A stretch of DNA of 22,319 nucleotides from JAZNUH01 sp045592225 (GCA_045592225.1 JAZNUH010000016.1:1-22319); one strand, 5' to 3'; counted from the first letter of the stretch, positions 6,518-14,986 are shown. Program-made: numbers and translations. Notes: generated by a model from the sequence alone, not told the origin.

Positions 6518-7351
6518 ATGGCTATTAAAAAATATAAACCTACTTCTCCGGCGCGCAGATTTATGACGGTTTCCGCCTTTGATGAAATCACCAAGTTTGA
6601 ACCCGAACGTTCATTGCTTGAACCCAAGAAAAAGCATGCTGGTAGAAATTCATACGGCAGAATCACCGTTCGTCATCATGGCGGCGGAAATAAACAGAAG
6701 TACAGAATAATCGACTTCAAGCGTGACAAGATGGATATGCCCGCTACTGTAATCGGTATCGAGTACGATCCTAACAGAACAGCTAACATCGCACTTCTTC
6801 AGTACGAAGACGGCGAAAAGAGATACATCATTGCTCCCTATGGTCTTACAGACGGAGACGTTGTTATCTCTAGTGCATCAGCAGATATCAAACCCGGTAA
6901 TGCGCTTCCTATAAGCTCCATTCCCGTTGGTACTCTGATTCACAACATCGAGCTCGCACCCGGCAAGGGCGGACAGCTTGTTCGTTCCGCTGGTAACAGT
7001 GCACAGCTGATGGCTAAAGAAGGCAAATATGCACAGGTAAGACTTCCCTCTGGTGAAGTTAGAATGATCAGACTTGAGTGCAAAGCTACAATCGGTCAGG
7101 TTGGAAACATTGACAGCGAAAACGTTTCCATCGGTAAGGCTGGTAGAAAGCGCCATATGGGTATCAGACCTACAGTTCGTGGTGTTGTTATGAACCCCAA
7201 CGACCATCCCCACGGTGGTGGTGAAGGTAAGTCCCCCATTGGTATGCCCAGCCCTGTTACTCCCTGGGGTAAACCTGCACTTGGTCTTAAGACTCGTAAG
7301 AAGAAAAAGGAAAGCGACAAATTCATTGTTAAGCGCCGTAACCAAAAGTAA
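6518..7351 (+). CDS. rplB: 50S ribosomal protein L2
   Basis: At 277 residues it has standard length. The N-terminal MAIKKYKPTSPARRFMTVS, the GGGNKQKYRIIDFKR segment of the RNA-binding OB domain, and the C-terminal HPHGGGEGKSPIGMPSPVTP stretch are diagnostic. The histidine in the latter (about residue 230) is the conserved one near the peptidyl transferase centre. L2 is needed for subunit association and tRNA binding. GTGAGGAG (about 6502-6509) is the SD. Its Lys/Arg-rich tail is normal. Confidence 0.98.
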   Translation: MAIKKYKPTSPARRFMTVSAFDEITKFEPERSLLEPKKKHAGRNSYGRITVRHHGGGNKQKYRIIDFKRDKMDMPATVIGIEYDPNRTANIALLQYEDGEKRYIIAPYGLTDGDVVISSASADIKPGNALPISSIPVGTLIHNIELAPGKGGQLVRSAGNSAQLMAKEGKYAQVRLPSGEVRMIRLECKATIGQVGNIDSENVSIGKAGRKRHMGIRPTVRGVVMNPNDHPHGGGEGKSPIGMPSPVTPWGKPALGLKTRKKKKESDKFIVKRRNQK

Positions 7352-7369
7352 TGGGAAGGAGGATGTCTT

Positions 7370-7645
7370 ATGGGAAGATCAGTTAAAAAAGGACCTTTCG
7401 TTGAAGAAAGACTTATTAATCGCATAATTGAACTTAATAAAACCGGAGATAAAAAGGTTTTAAAGACCTGGTCAAGAAGCTCCACTATTTTCCCCGATAT
7501 GGTTGGACACACAATTGCAGTTCATGATGGACGCAAGCACGTGCCCGTGTACGTTACGGAGGATATGGTAGGACATAAGCTCGGCGAGTTTGCACCTACA
7601 AGAACTTACAGAGGTCATGCCGGAGCAAAGACCACAGGAAAATAA
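7370..7645 (+). CDS. rpsS: 30S ribosomal protein S19
   Basis: The 91-residue protein starts MGRSVKKGPFVEERL and has TWSRSSTIFPDMVG and HKLGEFAPTRTYRGH, the standard S19 signatures. S19 forms a complex with S13 in the head of the small subunit and touches the intersubunit bridge and A-site finger. GGAAGGAGG (about 7354-7362) gives the ATG start, 18 nt after rplB. The basic C-terminal tail is short, as in Firmicutes. Confidence 0.97.
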   Translation: MGRSVKKGPFVEERLINRIIELNKTGDKKVLKTWSRSSTIFPDMVGHTIAVHDGRKHVPVYVTEDMVGHKLGEFAPTRTYRGHAGAKTTGK

Positions 7646-7681
7646 AAAATCTAATCTTTATCTGTGAGAGGAGGATTAACA

Positions 7682-8029
7682 ATGGCTGATAAAACATCTG
7701 CAAGCGCAACCTTGCGTTACGCAAGAATATCACCCCGTAAGGTGAAGCTTGTTATAGATCTTATAAGAAATAAGCCTGTTGGAGTTGCTATGGGTATTCT
7801 CCAGAACACTCCCAAGGCTGCATCAGAACTGCTCATAAAGCTGCTCGGTTCCGCAATTGCTAACGCAGAAAACAATTTCGGATTAAGCGCAGACAAACTG
7901 TATGTATCAGAGGCATACGCTAACGAAGGACCTACCTTAAAGCGTATCCGCCCCAGAGCACAGGGAAGAGCGTTCAGAATCAGAAAGAGAACTAGCCACA
8001 TTACACTGGTGGTTAAGGAAAAAGAGTAA
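7682..8029 (+). CDS. rplV: 50S ribosomal protein L22
   Basis: The start is taken at ATG 7682 (MADKTSASATLRYARISPRK), because the SD AGAGGAGG lies at 7667-7674. An upstream in-frame GTG at 7664 would put the SD inside the gene. This gives 115 residues, normal for L22. The RYARISPRKVKLV start, the ANAENN helix and the hairpin EGPTLKRIRPRAQGRA are typical; the hairpin lines the exit tunnel near the macrolide site, and no deletion is visible in it. It ends 12 nt before rpsC. Confidence 0.97.
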   Translation: MADKTSASATLRYARISPRKVKLVIDLIRNKPVGVAMGILQNTPKAASELLIKLLGSAIANAENNFGLSADKLYVSEAYANEGPTLKRIRPRAQGRAFRIRKRTSHITLVVKEKE

Positions 8030-8041
8030 GGAGGCGAACCT

Positions 8042-8710
8042 ATGGGTCAGAAAGTACATCCGCACGGACTGAGAGTCGGTATTATTAAGGACTGGGATTC
8101 CAGATGGTATGCCGATGATAGCGTGTTCGGAGATAACATTATCGAAGACCACAAAATTAGAAATTTTGTAAAGAAAAAGCTGTTTTTAGCCGGAATCGCT
8201 AAGATTGAAATCGAAAAGGCTACAAACAAAGTAAGAGTATTTATCCATGCTGCAAAGCCCGGTATGATTATCGGTAAGAACGGTGCAGAAATTGATAAGC
8301 TCAAGGAAGAACTCGAAGCTTTAACAGGCAAGAGTGTTTCGGTTAACATTGTAGAAGTTAAAAATGCAGATACAAATGCACAGCTGGTTGCTGAAAACAT
8401 TGCTGCACAGCTCGAAAAGAGAGTATCCTTCAGAAGAGCTATGAAATCAGTAATGCAGAGAGCTATGAAGCTTGGTGCAAAGGGTATCAAAACAACATGT
8501 TCAGGTAGACTTGGCGGTGCAGAAATTGCACGTTCTGAGCATTACCATGAGGGAACAATTCCTCTCCAGACCATAAGAGCTGACATTGACTACGGTTTCT
8601 ATGAAGCTAACACCACATACGGTAAGATTGGTGTTAAGGTTTGGATCTACAAGGGAGAAGTCCTTCCGGAAAGCAGAAAGGCTCCTAAAGCGGAAGGAGG
8701 CAGAAAATAA
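8042..8710 (+). CDS. rpsC: 30S ribosomal protein S3
   Basis: The 222-residue protein begins MGQKVHPHGLRVGIIKDW. It has a type II KH domain with the GMIIGKNGAEI loop (about 75-85) and the C-terminal TTYGKIGVKVWIYKGEVLP motif. S3 lines the mRNA entry channel with S4 and S5 and contributes to helicase activity. It follows a TAAGGAGG SD. Its TAA overlaps the rplP ATG by one base, so coupling is expected, and the GAAGGAGG near its own end (8694-8701) is the rplP SD. Confidence 0.98.
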   Translation: MGQKVHPHGLRVGIIKDWDSRWYADDSVFGDNIIEDHKIRNFVKKKLFLAGIAKIEIEKATNKVRVFIHAAKPGMIIGKNGAEIDKLKEELEALTGKSVSVNIVEVKNADTNAQLVAENIAAQLEKRVSFRRAMKSVMQRAMKLGAKGIKTTCSGRLGGAEIARSEHYHEGTIPLQTIRADIDYGFYEANTTYGKIGVKVWIYKGEVLPESRKAPKAEGGRK

Positions 8711-9150
8711 TGTTAATGCCTAAAAGAGTTAAACATAGAAGAGTTTTCCGTGGCAGAATGACAGGTAAAGCTCTTCGTGGTAACGTAGTATCATACGGTG
8801 ATTACGGTATCCAGGCTACAGAACCTGCTTGGATTACATCCAACCAGATTGAAGCAGCCCGTATCGCTATGACACGTTACATCAAGAGAGGTGGTCAGGT
8901 TTGGATTAAAATCTTCCCTGACAAGCCCGTAACAGAAAAACCCGCTGAAACTCGAATGGGTAGCGGTAAAGGTTCACCTGAATACTGGGTGGCAGTTGTA
9001 AAACCGGGTAGAGTTTTATTCGAAATTGGTGGCGTATCCGAAGAAGTTGCACGCGAAGCTATGCGTCTTGCAATGCACAAGCTGCCTTTAAAGTGTAAAT
9101 TCGTTGCCCGTGAAACAGCAGGAACGGAGGTTGAGACTGATGAAGCTTAA
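8710..9150 (+). CDS. rplP: 50S ribosomal protein L16
   Basis: The 146-residue protein begins MLMPKRVKHRRVFRG, matching the usual MLxPKRVKxR start and so fixing the ATG at 8710. The RMGSGKGSPEYWVAVVKPG segment (about 80-98) is the L16 signature. L16 organises the A-site tRNA region and is needed late in 50S assembly. Its first base is the last base of the rpsC stop, and its last 11 bases overlap rpmC, the longest overlap in the operon. Confidence 0.98.
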   Translation: MLMPKRVKHRRVFRGRMTGKALRGNVVSYGDYGIQATEPAWITSNQIEAARIAMTRYIKRGGQVWIKIFPDKPVTEKPAETRMGSGKGSPEYWVAVVKPGRVLFEIGGVSEEVAREAMRLAMHKLPLKCKFVARETAGTEVETDEA

Positions 9151-9346
9151 AGAAATTAAAGAGATGCCCGTACAGCAACTTCAAGATCAACTTTTGGATC
9201 TTAAGAAAGAACTGTTCAATTTACGCTTTCAGCACGCAACAAATCAGCTGGACAATCCTATGAGAATTGTTGAAGTTAAAAAGACAATCGCAAGGATTAA
9301 GACAGTACTGAGAGAAACTGAAATCAAATCCGGTGAAACCGTTTGA
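9140..9346 (+). CDS. rpmC: 50S ribosomal protein L29
   Basis: The start is placed at ATG 9140 (MKLKEIKEMPVQQL), served by ACGGAGG at about 9124-9130 inside rplP; an upstream in-frame start at 9104 is implausible. The resulting 68-residue helical-hairpin protein contains LKKELFNLRFQHATNQLDNP, characteristic of L29. It sits next to L23 at the exit tunnel. It overlaps rplP by 11 bases, consistent with translational coupling. Confidence 0.96.
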   Translation: MKLKEIKEMPVQQLQDQLLDLKKELFNLRFQHATNQLDNPMRIVEVKKTIARIKTVLRETEIKSGETV

Positions 9347-9363
9347 TGAAAGGAGGAAGCGAG

Positions 9364-9624
9364 ATGGCTGAAGAAAGAAACGCGCGTAAAGTTAGAATCG
9401 GCACAGTTGTTAGTGACAAGATGGACAAAACTATCGTTGTTGCCGTTAAAAACAGCGTAAAGCATAAACTTTACAACAAGATTGTAAAGAGAACCTATAA
9501 GCTTAAAGCACATGATGAAGAAAACATCTGTGGTATAGGTGATAGAGTAAAAGTTATGGAAACAAGACCTCTCAGCAAAGATAAGAGATGGAGACTTGTT
9601 GAAATTGTAGAAAAGGCAAGATAA
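9364..9624 (+). CDS. rpsQ: 30S ribosomal protein S17
   Basis: ATG 9364 is chosen (MAEERNARKVRIGTVVSDKM) because AAAGGAGG lies at 9349-9356; an in-frame ATG at 9343 would precede the SD. The 86-residue length is standard. The GTVVSDKMDKTIVVAV strand pair and the C-terminal METRPLSKDKRWRLVEIVEK are the S17 OB-fold signatures. S17 is a primary 16S rRNA binder in the 30S body. Confidence 0.97.
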   Translation: MAEERNARKVRIGTVVSDKMDKTIVVAVKNSVKHKLYNKIVKRTYKLKAHDEENICGIGDRVKVMETRPLSKDKRWRLVEIVEKAR

Positions 9625-9645
9625 AAGCGGAAGGAGTGAATGTAA

Positions 9646-10014
9646 GTGGTTCAACAACAGACGCTGCTTAAGGTCGCAGACAACACCGGCGCTAAAGAAA
9701 TTATGTGCATACGTTGTCTGGGCGGATCACTTAAGAAATATGCTAACGTCGGCGATGTTATTGTTGCTTCTGTTAAGAAGGCAACACCCGGCGGAGTTGT
9801 AAAGAAAGGCGAGGTAGTCAAAGCCGTTGTAGTTCGTACAGTAAAGGGTCTTAAGAGACCTGACGGAAGCTATATAAAGTTTGACGAAAACGCAGCCGTC
9901 ATTATAAGAGAAGACAAAAACCCGAGAGGTACCCGTATCTTTGGACCGGTAGCTCGCGAACTTCGTGACAAGGATTATATGAAGATTATATCCTTGGCTC
10001 CGGAAGTATTATAA
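9646..10014 (+). CDS. rplN: 50S ribosomal protein L14
   Basis: The gene starts with GTG at 9646 (read as Met): MVQQQTLLKVADNTGAKE aligns with the usual M(I/V)QxxTxLxVADNSGA start, and the 122-residue length equals the family norm. The NPRGTRIFGPVARELR and MKIISLAPEV motifs at the C-terminus are diagnostic. L14 forms intersubunit bridges and binds the silencing factor RsfS in other bacteria. GGAAGGAG (about 9629-9636) is the SD. Confidence 0.97.
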   Translation: MVQQQTLLKVADNTGAKEIMCIRCLGGSLKKYANVGDVIVASVKKATPGGVVKKGEVVKAVVVRTVKGLKRPDGSYIKFDENAAVIIREDKNPRGTRIFGPVARELRDKDYMKIISLAPEVL

Positions 10015-10027
10015 GGAGGTGGCGGTA

Positions 10028-10354
10028 GTGAGTAAAAAGATGCATATTAAAAAAGACGATATGGTTATCGTAACCTCAGGTGTTGACAAGAACAAAAAGG
10101 GTAAGGTTCTCAAGGTTCTTCCCGATGCAGGTAAGGTTGTTGTGGAAGGCGTTGGACTCGTTACCAAGCATGTAAAGCCCAGAAGACAGGGCGAAGCAGG
10201 CGGCATCATGAAGCAGGAAGCTGCTATCTATGCGTCCAAGGTAATGCACATCTGCAATAAGTGTAACAAAGCTACACGTATTGCAAGAAAAGTTCTTGAA
10301 AACGGTAAAACAGTTCGTGTTTGCAAAAAATGCGGCGAAACATTTAACGATTAA
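10028..10354 (+). CDS. rplX: 50S ribosomal protein L24, zinc-ribbon form
   Basis: The start is taken as GTG 10028 (MSKKMHIKKDDMV); TAAGGAGGT at 10012-10020 is the SD and overlaps the in-frame GTG at 10019, excluding it. ATG 10040 is a less likely alternative. The 108-residue protein has an N-terminal KOW motif (about 9-35). Its C-terminal half carries CNKC (76-79) and CKKC (99-102), making a zinc ribbon that the Bacillus and E. coli proteins lack. L24 initiates 50S assembly at the 5' end of 23S rRNA. Confidence 0.96.
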   Translation: MSKKMHIKKDDMVIVTSGVDKNKKGKVLKVLPDAGKVVVEGVGLVTKHVKPRRQGEAGGIMKQEAAIYASKVMHICNKCNKATRIARKVLENGKTVRVCKKCGETFND

Positions 10355-10378
10355 TTTATGTGAAAGGAGGAAATGCCA

Positions 10379-10921
10379 GTGTCAAGAATGAAGGAAAAAT
10401 ACACCAGCGAAGTAGCTCCCGCACTTATGCAGAAATTCAGCTATAAGAGCACAATGCAGATTCCCAAGCTTGAAAAGGTTGTTATCAACATCGGACTTGG
10501 TGAAGCTAAAGAAAATCCCAAGGCTATTGAAGCAGCTTGTGGAGATATCGAAAAAATCACAGGTCAGAAGCCCGTTGTAACAAAGGCTAAGAAGTCTGTA
10601 GCTAACTTCAAGTTAAGACAGGGCATGAATATAGGCTGTAAAGTAACACTCAGAAGCGAGAAAATGTATGAATTTGTTGACAGATTGTTCAACGTTGCTC
10701 TTCCCAGAGTAAGAGACTTCAGAGGAATAAACGCAAACTCCTTTGACGGCAGAGGAAATTATTCGATGGGTATAAAGGAACAACTCATTTTCCCCGAAAT
10801 AGAATACGATAAGGTAGACAAGGTAAGAGGTATGGATATTATATTCGTAACTACTGCCAATACCGACGAAGAGGCGCGTGAACTGTTAACATTAATGGGC
10901 GCACCTTTCGCAAAAAACTGA
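10379..10921 (+). CDS. rplE: 50S ribosomal protein L5
   Basis: GTG 10379 is chosen: it gives MSRMKEKYTSEVAPAL, parallel to the MNRLKEKY start in Bacillus, and lies 8 nt after AAAGGAGG (10363-10370). The in-frame ATG at 10373 is only 2 nt from the SD. At 180 residues the length is standard. KPVVTKAKKSVANFKLR, LPRVRDFRGI, DGRGNYSMGIKEQLIFPEI and MDIIFVTTANTDEEARELL are the family signatures. L5 binds 5S rRNA in the central protuberance. Confidence 0.97.
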   Translation: MSRMKEKYTSEVAPALMQKFSYKSTMQIPKLEKVVINIGLGEAKENPKAIEAACGDIEKITGQKPVVTKAKKSVANFKLRQGMNIGCKVTLRSEKMYEFVDRLFNVALPRVRDFRGINANSFDGRGNYSMGIKEQLIFPEIEYDKVDKVRGMDIIFVTTANTDEEARELLTLMGAPFAKN

Positions 10922-10937
10922 GTGGAGGTAAAATAAA

Positions 10938-11123
10938 ATGGCAAAAAAATCAATGATTTTAAAACAGCAGCGTACGCCGAAATTCAGCACAAGAGCATAT
11001 AACAGATGCAAGATATGCGGAAGACCTCATGCGTATCTGAGAAAGTACGGCATCTGCCGTATCTGCTTCAGGGAATTGGCTTATCGCGGTCAGATCCCCG
11101 GCGTAAAGAAGGCAAGCTGGTAA
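10938..11123 (+). CDS. rpsZ: 30S ribosomal protein S14, zinc-binding short form
   Basis: The 61-residue length is that of the short S14 type Z. Zinc ligands are C24, C27, C40 and C43 (CKICGRP and CRICF). The C-terminal ELAYRGQIPGVKKASW is invariant in this family. It helps assemble the 30S head. It sits between rplE and rpsH, the conserved spc position. The longer cysteine-free form used under zinc limitation in some Firmicutes is not in this window. Confidence 0.97.
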   Translation: MAKKSMILKQQRTPKFSTRAYNRCKICGRPHAYLRKYGICRICFRELAYRGQIPGVKKASW

Positions 11124-11154
11124 AATTTAAAGCCACTGAAAAGGAGGTAGTAAC

Positions 11155-11553
11155 ATGCAAATAACAGATCCCATTGCTGATATGCTGACACGTATCAGAA
11201 ATGCGAATTCCGCAAAGCATGAGACTGTTGATGTGCCTGCTTCGAACATAAAGAAAGCAATCGCTGAAATTTTAAACGAAGAAGGTTATATCAAGGGTTA
11301 TCAGGTTATAGATGATGACAAACAGGGAATAATCAAAATCACATTAAAATACGGAGCTAACAAAGAAAAGGTTATATCCGGTCTTAAGAGAATTTCAAAA
11401 CCGGGTCTTCGCGTTTACGCAAGCTGCGAAGAACTGCCCAGAGTACTTAAGGGTCTCGGTATTGCAATTATTTCCACATCCAAGGGTATCATGACTGACA
11501 AAAAGGCAAGATCCCTGAATGTTGGCGGAGAGGTATTAGCTTTTATTTGGTAG
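11155..11553 (+). CDS. rpsH: 30S ribosomal protein S8
   Basis: The 132-residue protein begins with the typical DPIADMLTRIRNAN, has VPASNIKKAIAEIL, and ends with the conserved ISTSKGIMTDKKARSLNVGGEVLAFIW. S8 binds helix 21 of 16S rRNA in the central domain and in E. coli represses the spc operon by binding mRNA near rplE. No mimic of that site was looked for in detail here. AAGGAGGTAG precedes the ATG. Confidence 0.98.
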   Translation: MQITDPIADMLTRIRNANSAKHETVDVPASNIKKAIAEILNEEGYIKGYQVIDDDKQGIIKITLKYGANKEKVISGLKRISKPGLRVYASCEELPRVLKGLGIAIISTSKGIMTDKKARSLNVGGEVLAFIW

Positions 11554-11583
11554 TATTAATATTAGAAATGGTGGTGAGACACA

Positions 11584-12132
11584 ATGTCGAGAATAGGAAA
11601 AATGCCTATTACCGTTCCTGCCGGAGTTGATGTTAAAATCGGTGCCGGTAATGAAGTAACAGTAAAAGGTCCTAAGGGTACTCTTTCACAGAAGCTTCAT
11701 GAGGATATGATTATAAAAATGGACGGTGGCGTAATCACAATTGAACGCCCGTCTGAAATAAAGGAGCATAAGTCGCTTCACGGTCTGACACGTTCTCTGC
11801 TTGCTAACATGGTTGAAGGTGTAACAACCGGATTCCAGAAGGAACTCGAGATTAACGGTGTTGGATACAGAGCACAGATGCAGGGTAAAACACTGGTACT
11901 CAACCTTGGTTACTCCCATCCCGTAGAGATGGAACCCGTTGACGGAATCGAGATTGAAGTGCCTGCACCCAACAAAATCATTGTTAAGGGTGCTGACAAG
12001 CAGCTGGTTGGACATATCGCTGCTATTATCCGTGAAAAGAGATTGCCTGAACCTTACAAGGGCAAGGGTATCAAGTATGTAACCGAGTATATCCGCCGCA
12101 AGGAGGGTAAAGCCGGTAAAGCTAAAGCTTAA
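11584..12132 (+). CDS. rplF: 50S ribosomal protein L6
   Basis: The 182-residue protein starts MSRIGKMPITVPAGVDV and consists of two tandem copies of the L6 alpha/beta fold. GVGYRAQMQGKTLVLNLGYSH opens the second, and the C-terminal PEPYKGKGIKYVTEYIRRKEGK is diagnostic. L6 lies near the sarcin-ricin loop and factor-binding site, and it acts late in 50S assembly. The SD is a weaker TGGTGGTGAG (about 11570-11579). Confidence 0.98.
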   Translation: MSRIGKMPITVPAGVDVKIGAGNEVTVKGPKGTLSQKLHEDMIIKMDGGVITIERPSEIKEHKSLHGLTRSLLANMVEGVTTGFQKELEINGVGYRAQMQGKTLVLNLGYSHPVEMEPVDGIEIEVPAPNKIIVKGADKQLVGHIAAIIREKRLPEPYKGKGIKYVTEYIRRKEGKAGKAKA

Positions 12133-12149
12133 GAGAGGAGCTGTATGAG

Positions 12150-12503
12150 ATGATAAATAAGCCGTCAAGTAATAAGGCAAGGCTTAAACGCCATATGAGA
12201 ATAAGAAATCATATTTCTGGTACAGCAGAACGTCCCAGACTCAATGTTTTCAGAAGTCTCAAAAACATTTATGCTCAGATTATCGATGATGAGAAGGGCG
12301 TAACACTGGTTGCTGCATCCTCACTTGAGATTGAAGGCAACGGCGGAAACAAAGACGCAGCTAAAGAAGTTGGCAAACTTGTTGCTAAGAAAGCTGCTGA
12401 AAAAGGAATCAAAGCGGTTATCTTTGACCGCGGCGGATACATTTACCATGGACGCGTAGCAGAGTTAGCTGACGGAGCTCGCGAAGGCGGTCTGGAATTT
12501 TAA
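12150..12503 (+). CDS. rplR: 50S ribosomal protein L18
   Basis: The 117-residue protein has KARLKRHMRIRNHISGTAERPRL, split here as KRHMRIRNHI then GTAERPRLNVFRS, the 5S rRNA-binding start of L18. It ends FDRGGYIYHGRVAELADGAREGGLEF, as is usual. The ATG at 12150 follows GAGGAG at 12135-12140; an out-of-frame ATG at 12145 stops after two codons. L18 joins L5 in the 5S particle. Confidence 0.97.
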   Translation: MINKPSSNKARLKRHMRIRNHISGTAERPRLNVFRSLKNIYAQIIDDEKGVTLVAASSLEIEGNGGNKDAAKEVGKLVAKKAAEKGIKAVIFDRGGYIYHGRVAELADGAREGGLEF

Positions 12504-12518
12504 AGAAGGAGGGAGACC

Positions 12519-13016
12519 ATGGCAGAGAGAATTGATCCCACAACATTGGATATAAAAGAAAAAGTAGTTACAATCAGCCGTGTTGCTAAGGTTGTTAAGG
12601 GCGGACGTAATTTCAGATTTACAGCTCTCGTAGTTGTAGGTGACGAAAACGGTCATGTAGGTAGCGGACTTGGTAAGGCTGCTGAAATCCCCGATGCAAT
12701 CAGAAAAGGTATTGAAGACGCAAAGAAGAACATGATTTCTGTTCCTCTCCTCGACGGAACATTACCTCATGAAACAATCGGCGAATACGGTGCAGGCAGA
12801 GTGCTCATGAAGCCGGCTGCAGAAGGTACAGGCGTTATCGCCGGTGGCCCCGTGCGTGCCGTAATGGAGCTTGCAGGTGTAAGAAATGTTCGTACAAAGT
12901 CACTTCGCAGCAACAACGCTAAAAACGTTGTTAATGCAACAATTGAAGGACTTAGAAGCATGAAATGCGCTGAACAGGTTGCAAAGCTTCGTGGCAAGAG
13001 CGTAGAAGAATTGTAA
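12519..13016 (+). CDS. rpsE: 30S ribosomal protein S5
   Basis: The 165-residue protein has an N-terminal double-stranded-RNA-like domain with VVKGGRNFRFTALVVVGDENGHVG (seen as two runs, about 27-50), and a C-terminal domain with APYSPIV-equivalent AGRVLMKPAAEGTGVIAGG and VRNVRTKSLRSNN. S5 lies at the mRNA entry site and affects accuracy and spectinomycin response. The loop around KGGRNFRF shows no deletion. GAAGGAGGGAG is the SD. Confidence 0.97.
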   Translation: MAERIDPTTLDIKEKVVTISRVAKVVKGGRNFRFTALVVVGDENGHVGSGLGKAAEIPDAIRKGIEDAKKNMISVPLLDGTLPHETIGEYGAGRVLMKPAAEGTGVIAGGPVRAVMELAGVRNVRTKSLRSNNAKNVVNATIEGLRSMKCAEQVAKLRGKSVEEL

Positions 13017-13033
13017 GATAGGAGGGTTTACAC

Positions 13034-13213
13034 TTGGCTAAACTCAAAGTTACTCTTAAAAAAAGTGTTATCGGCCAGAAGAAAGATCAGATAGCCACAG
13101 TTGAGGCACTCGGTCTTAAGAAAATCCGCGATGTTGTTGAACATAACGATACACCTCAGATTAGAGGCATGATAAACAAAGTTTCGCATTTACTTTCGGT
13201 CGAAGAAGTTTAA
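13034..13213 (+). CDS. rpmD: 50S ribosomal protein L30
   Basis: This short gene starts at TTG 13034 (read as Met), 7 nt after AGGAGGG at 13020-13026. It encodes 59 residues beginning MAKLKVTLKKSVIGQKKDQI, with VEALGLKKIRDVVEHNDTPQ and IRGMINKVSHLL following. That is the complete bacterial L30 fold and its usual length of 58-60. It fills the expected gap between rpsE and rplO. L30 is a peripheral 50S protein. The TTG start may lower its output. Confidence 0.95.
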   Translation: MAKLKVTLKKSVIGQKKDQIATVEALGLKKIRDVVEHNDTPQIRGMINKVSHLLSVEEV

Positions 13214-13233
13214 TAGAAGGGGAGGTGTAGCAA

Positions 13234-13674
13234 ATGAAATTATATGAGCTTAGTCCTGCTCCCGGCAGCAAAGAAAAGGCTAACAGAAAAGGTAGAGGCC
13301 CCGGTTCCGGTAACGGTAAAACCGCAGGCAGAGGTCATAAAGGACAGAACGCACGTTCAGGCGGCGGTGTACGTCCCGGATTTGAAGGCGGACAGATGCC
13401 TTTATTTAGACGCTTACCTAAAAGAGGATTCAAAAATATATTTGCTAAAAAGTATGTAGAGGTTAACGTATCTGACCTTAACAAACTTGCTGCAGGAACC
13501 GAAGTTACAGCAGAGGTTCTTCGCGCAGAGGGAATTATCAGCAAGGTATGTGACGGAATAGTTGTTCTCGGAAGAGGCGAACTTGACAAGGCACTTACAG
13601 TAAAGGCTGCAAGAATTTCCGAATCAGCAAAACAGAAAATCGAAGCTGCAGGCGGGAAGGCGGAGGTGATGTAA
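13234..13674 (+). CDS. rplO: 50S ribosomal protein L15
   Basis: The 146-residue protein has the long glycine- and lysine-rich N-terminal extension of L15 (GRGPGSGNGKTAGRGHKGQ, RSGGGVRPGFEGGQMPLFRR, about 20-62), which threads through 23S rRNA. A compact C-terminal domain ends SESAKQKIEAAGGKAEVM. It is a late assembly protein. The SD is GGGGAGGTG. It ends one base before the secY GTG, and its last codons contain the secY SD (GGAGGTGA, 13662-13669), so coupling is likely. Confidence 0.97.
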   Translation: MKLYELSPAPGSKEKANRKGRGPGSGNGKTAGRGHKGQNARSGGGVRPGFEGGQMPLFRRLPKRGFKNIFAKKYVEVNVSDLNKLAAGTEVTAEVLRAEGIISKVCDGIVVLGRGELDKALTVKAARISESAKQKIEAAGGKAEVM

Positions 13675-13675
13675 A

Positions 13676-14962
13676 GTGTTTAGCGTACTTCGAAACGCAT
13701 GGAAAATTCCTGAACTTAGGAAAAAAATACTTTACACCCTGTTGTTGATTGTTGTATTCAGATTCGGTTCGGTTATACCCGTACCGTGGCTGAACTCCGA
13801 AATGCTGAAACAGCTGGTTAATGCAAATGAAAACACCATCTTCAGCATTATGGATACATTCTCCGGTGGTTCCTTCAGTAATGCGACGATTTTTGCAATG
13901 GGTATCACACCCTACATTAACTCGTCAATTATTATTCAGCTTCTGACAGTTGCAATTCCCGCACTGGAAAGACTGAGTAAAGAAGGTCCCGAAGGCAGAA
14001 AGAAAATCAATGCAATAGTTCGTTGGGGAACAGTTGTTTTAGGTTTCATTCAGGCAGCAGGACTTTACATCGGACTGCAGAATGCAGGTGGCGGTGCAAG
14101 TCTTGTAGAAAACGAAGGAATACTCACATTCTGTGTAATCGTACTGAGCTTTACAGCAGGTACAGCATTCCTTATGTGGCTGGGTGAAGAAATTACAGAA
14201 AAGGGAATTGGTAACGGTATTTCAATGATTATCTTTGCAGGTATCGTATCCCGTATCCCCAGCATGGCATATGCACTGTGGCAGAACTTCCACACAAACT
14301 GGATTGTTCTCGTAGCAGTAGTAATCGGAGCACTTCTTCTGGTTACTTTCGTTGTACTGTTCAACGAAGCAGAAAGAAGAATTCCCGTACAGTATGCAAA
14401 GAGAGTAGTTGGCAGAAAGATGTACGGTGGACAGAGCACACATATTCCGATCAAGGTTACAATGGCGGGTGTTATTCCTATCATCTTCGCGATGAGCATC
14501 ATGTCATTCCCCGGAACAATCGTGTCTTTGGTTAACCCCAATGCTACTACAGGATTTATGGGTTGGATGAAGAACTTCTTCTCCCAGAGCAATCCCTTCT
14601 ACTCCATAGTATACTTCATTCTGATTGTTGCTTTCACATACTTCTACACAGCGATTACATTTAATCCCATTGAAGTATCAAACAACATGAAGAAAAACGG
14701 TGGTTTTGTACCGGGTATCCGTCCCGGCAAGCCCACAAGTGATTACATTGCAAAAGTGGTTTCCAGAATTACTCTGGCTGGTGCAATATTCCTTGGTGTT
14801 ATAGCAATACTTCCTATACTGCTTTCACTGATTAACCCTGCACTGGCAAGCGTAAGTATCGGCGGAACATCACTGCTCATCGTAGTTGGTGTTGCACTCG
14901 AAACTGTAAGACAGCTTGAATCACAGATGCTTATGAGACACTATAAAGGATTCCTTGAATAG
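13676..14962 (+). CDS. secY: Preprotein translocase channel subunit SecY
   Basis: The 428-residue integral membrane protein starts with GTG 13676 (MFSVLRNAWKIPELRKK), fitting the family. About ten hydrophobic segments are visible. SecY landmarks include FGSVIPVPWLN in TM1, FSGGSFSNATIFAMGITPYI in the plug/TM2a region (about 62-83), FNEAERRIPVQYAKR in the cytosolic loop that contacts SecA and the ribosome, and GIRPGKPTSDYI. With SecE and SecG, encoded elsewhere, it forms the channel that would export the signal-peptide proteins in this window. The position after rplO is conserved. Confidence 0.98.
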   Translation: MFSVLRNAWKIPELRKKILYTLLLIVVFRFGSVIPVPWLNSEMLKQLVNANENTIFSIMDTFSGGSFSNATIFAMGITPYINSSIIIQLLTVAIPALERLSKEGPEGRKKINAIVRWGTVVLGFIQAAGLYIGLQNAGGGASLVENEGILTFCVIVLSFTAGTAFLMWLGEEITEKGIGNGISMIIFAGIVSRIPSMAYALWQNFHTNWIVLVAVVIGALLLVTFVVLFNEAERRIPVQYAKRVVGRKMYGGQSTHIPIKVTMAGVIPIIFAMSIMSFPGTIVSLVNPNATTGFMGWMKNFFSQSNPFYSIVYFILIVAFTYFYTAITFNPIEVSNNMKKNGGFVPGIRPGKPTSDYIAKVVSRITLAGAIFLGVIAILPILLSLINPALASVSIGGTSLLIVVGVALETVRQLESQMLMRHYKGFLE

Positions 14963-14986
14963 ACATTGAAAGGATAGTGACATAAA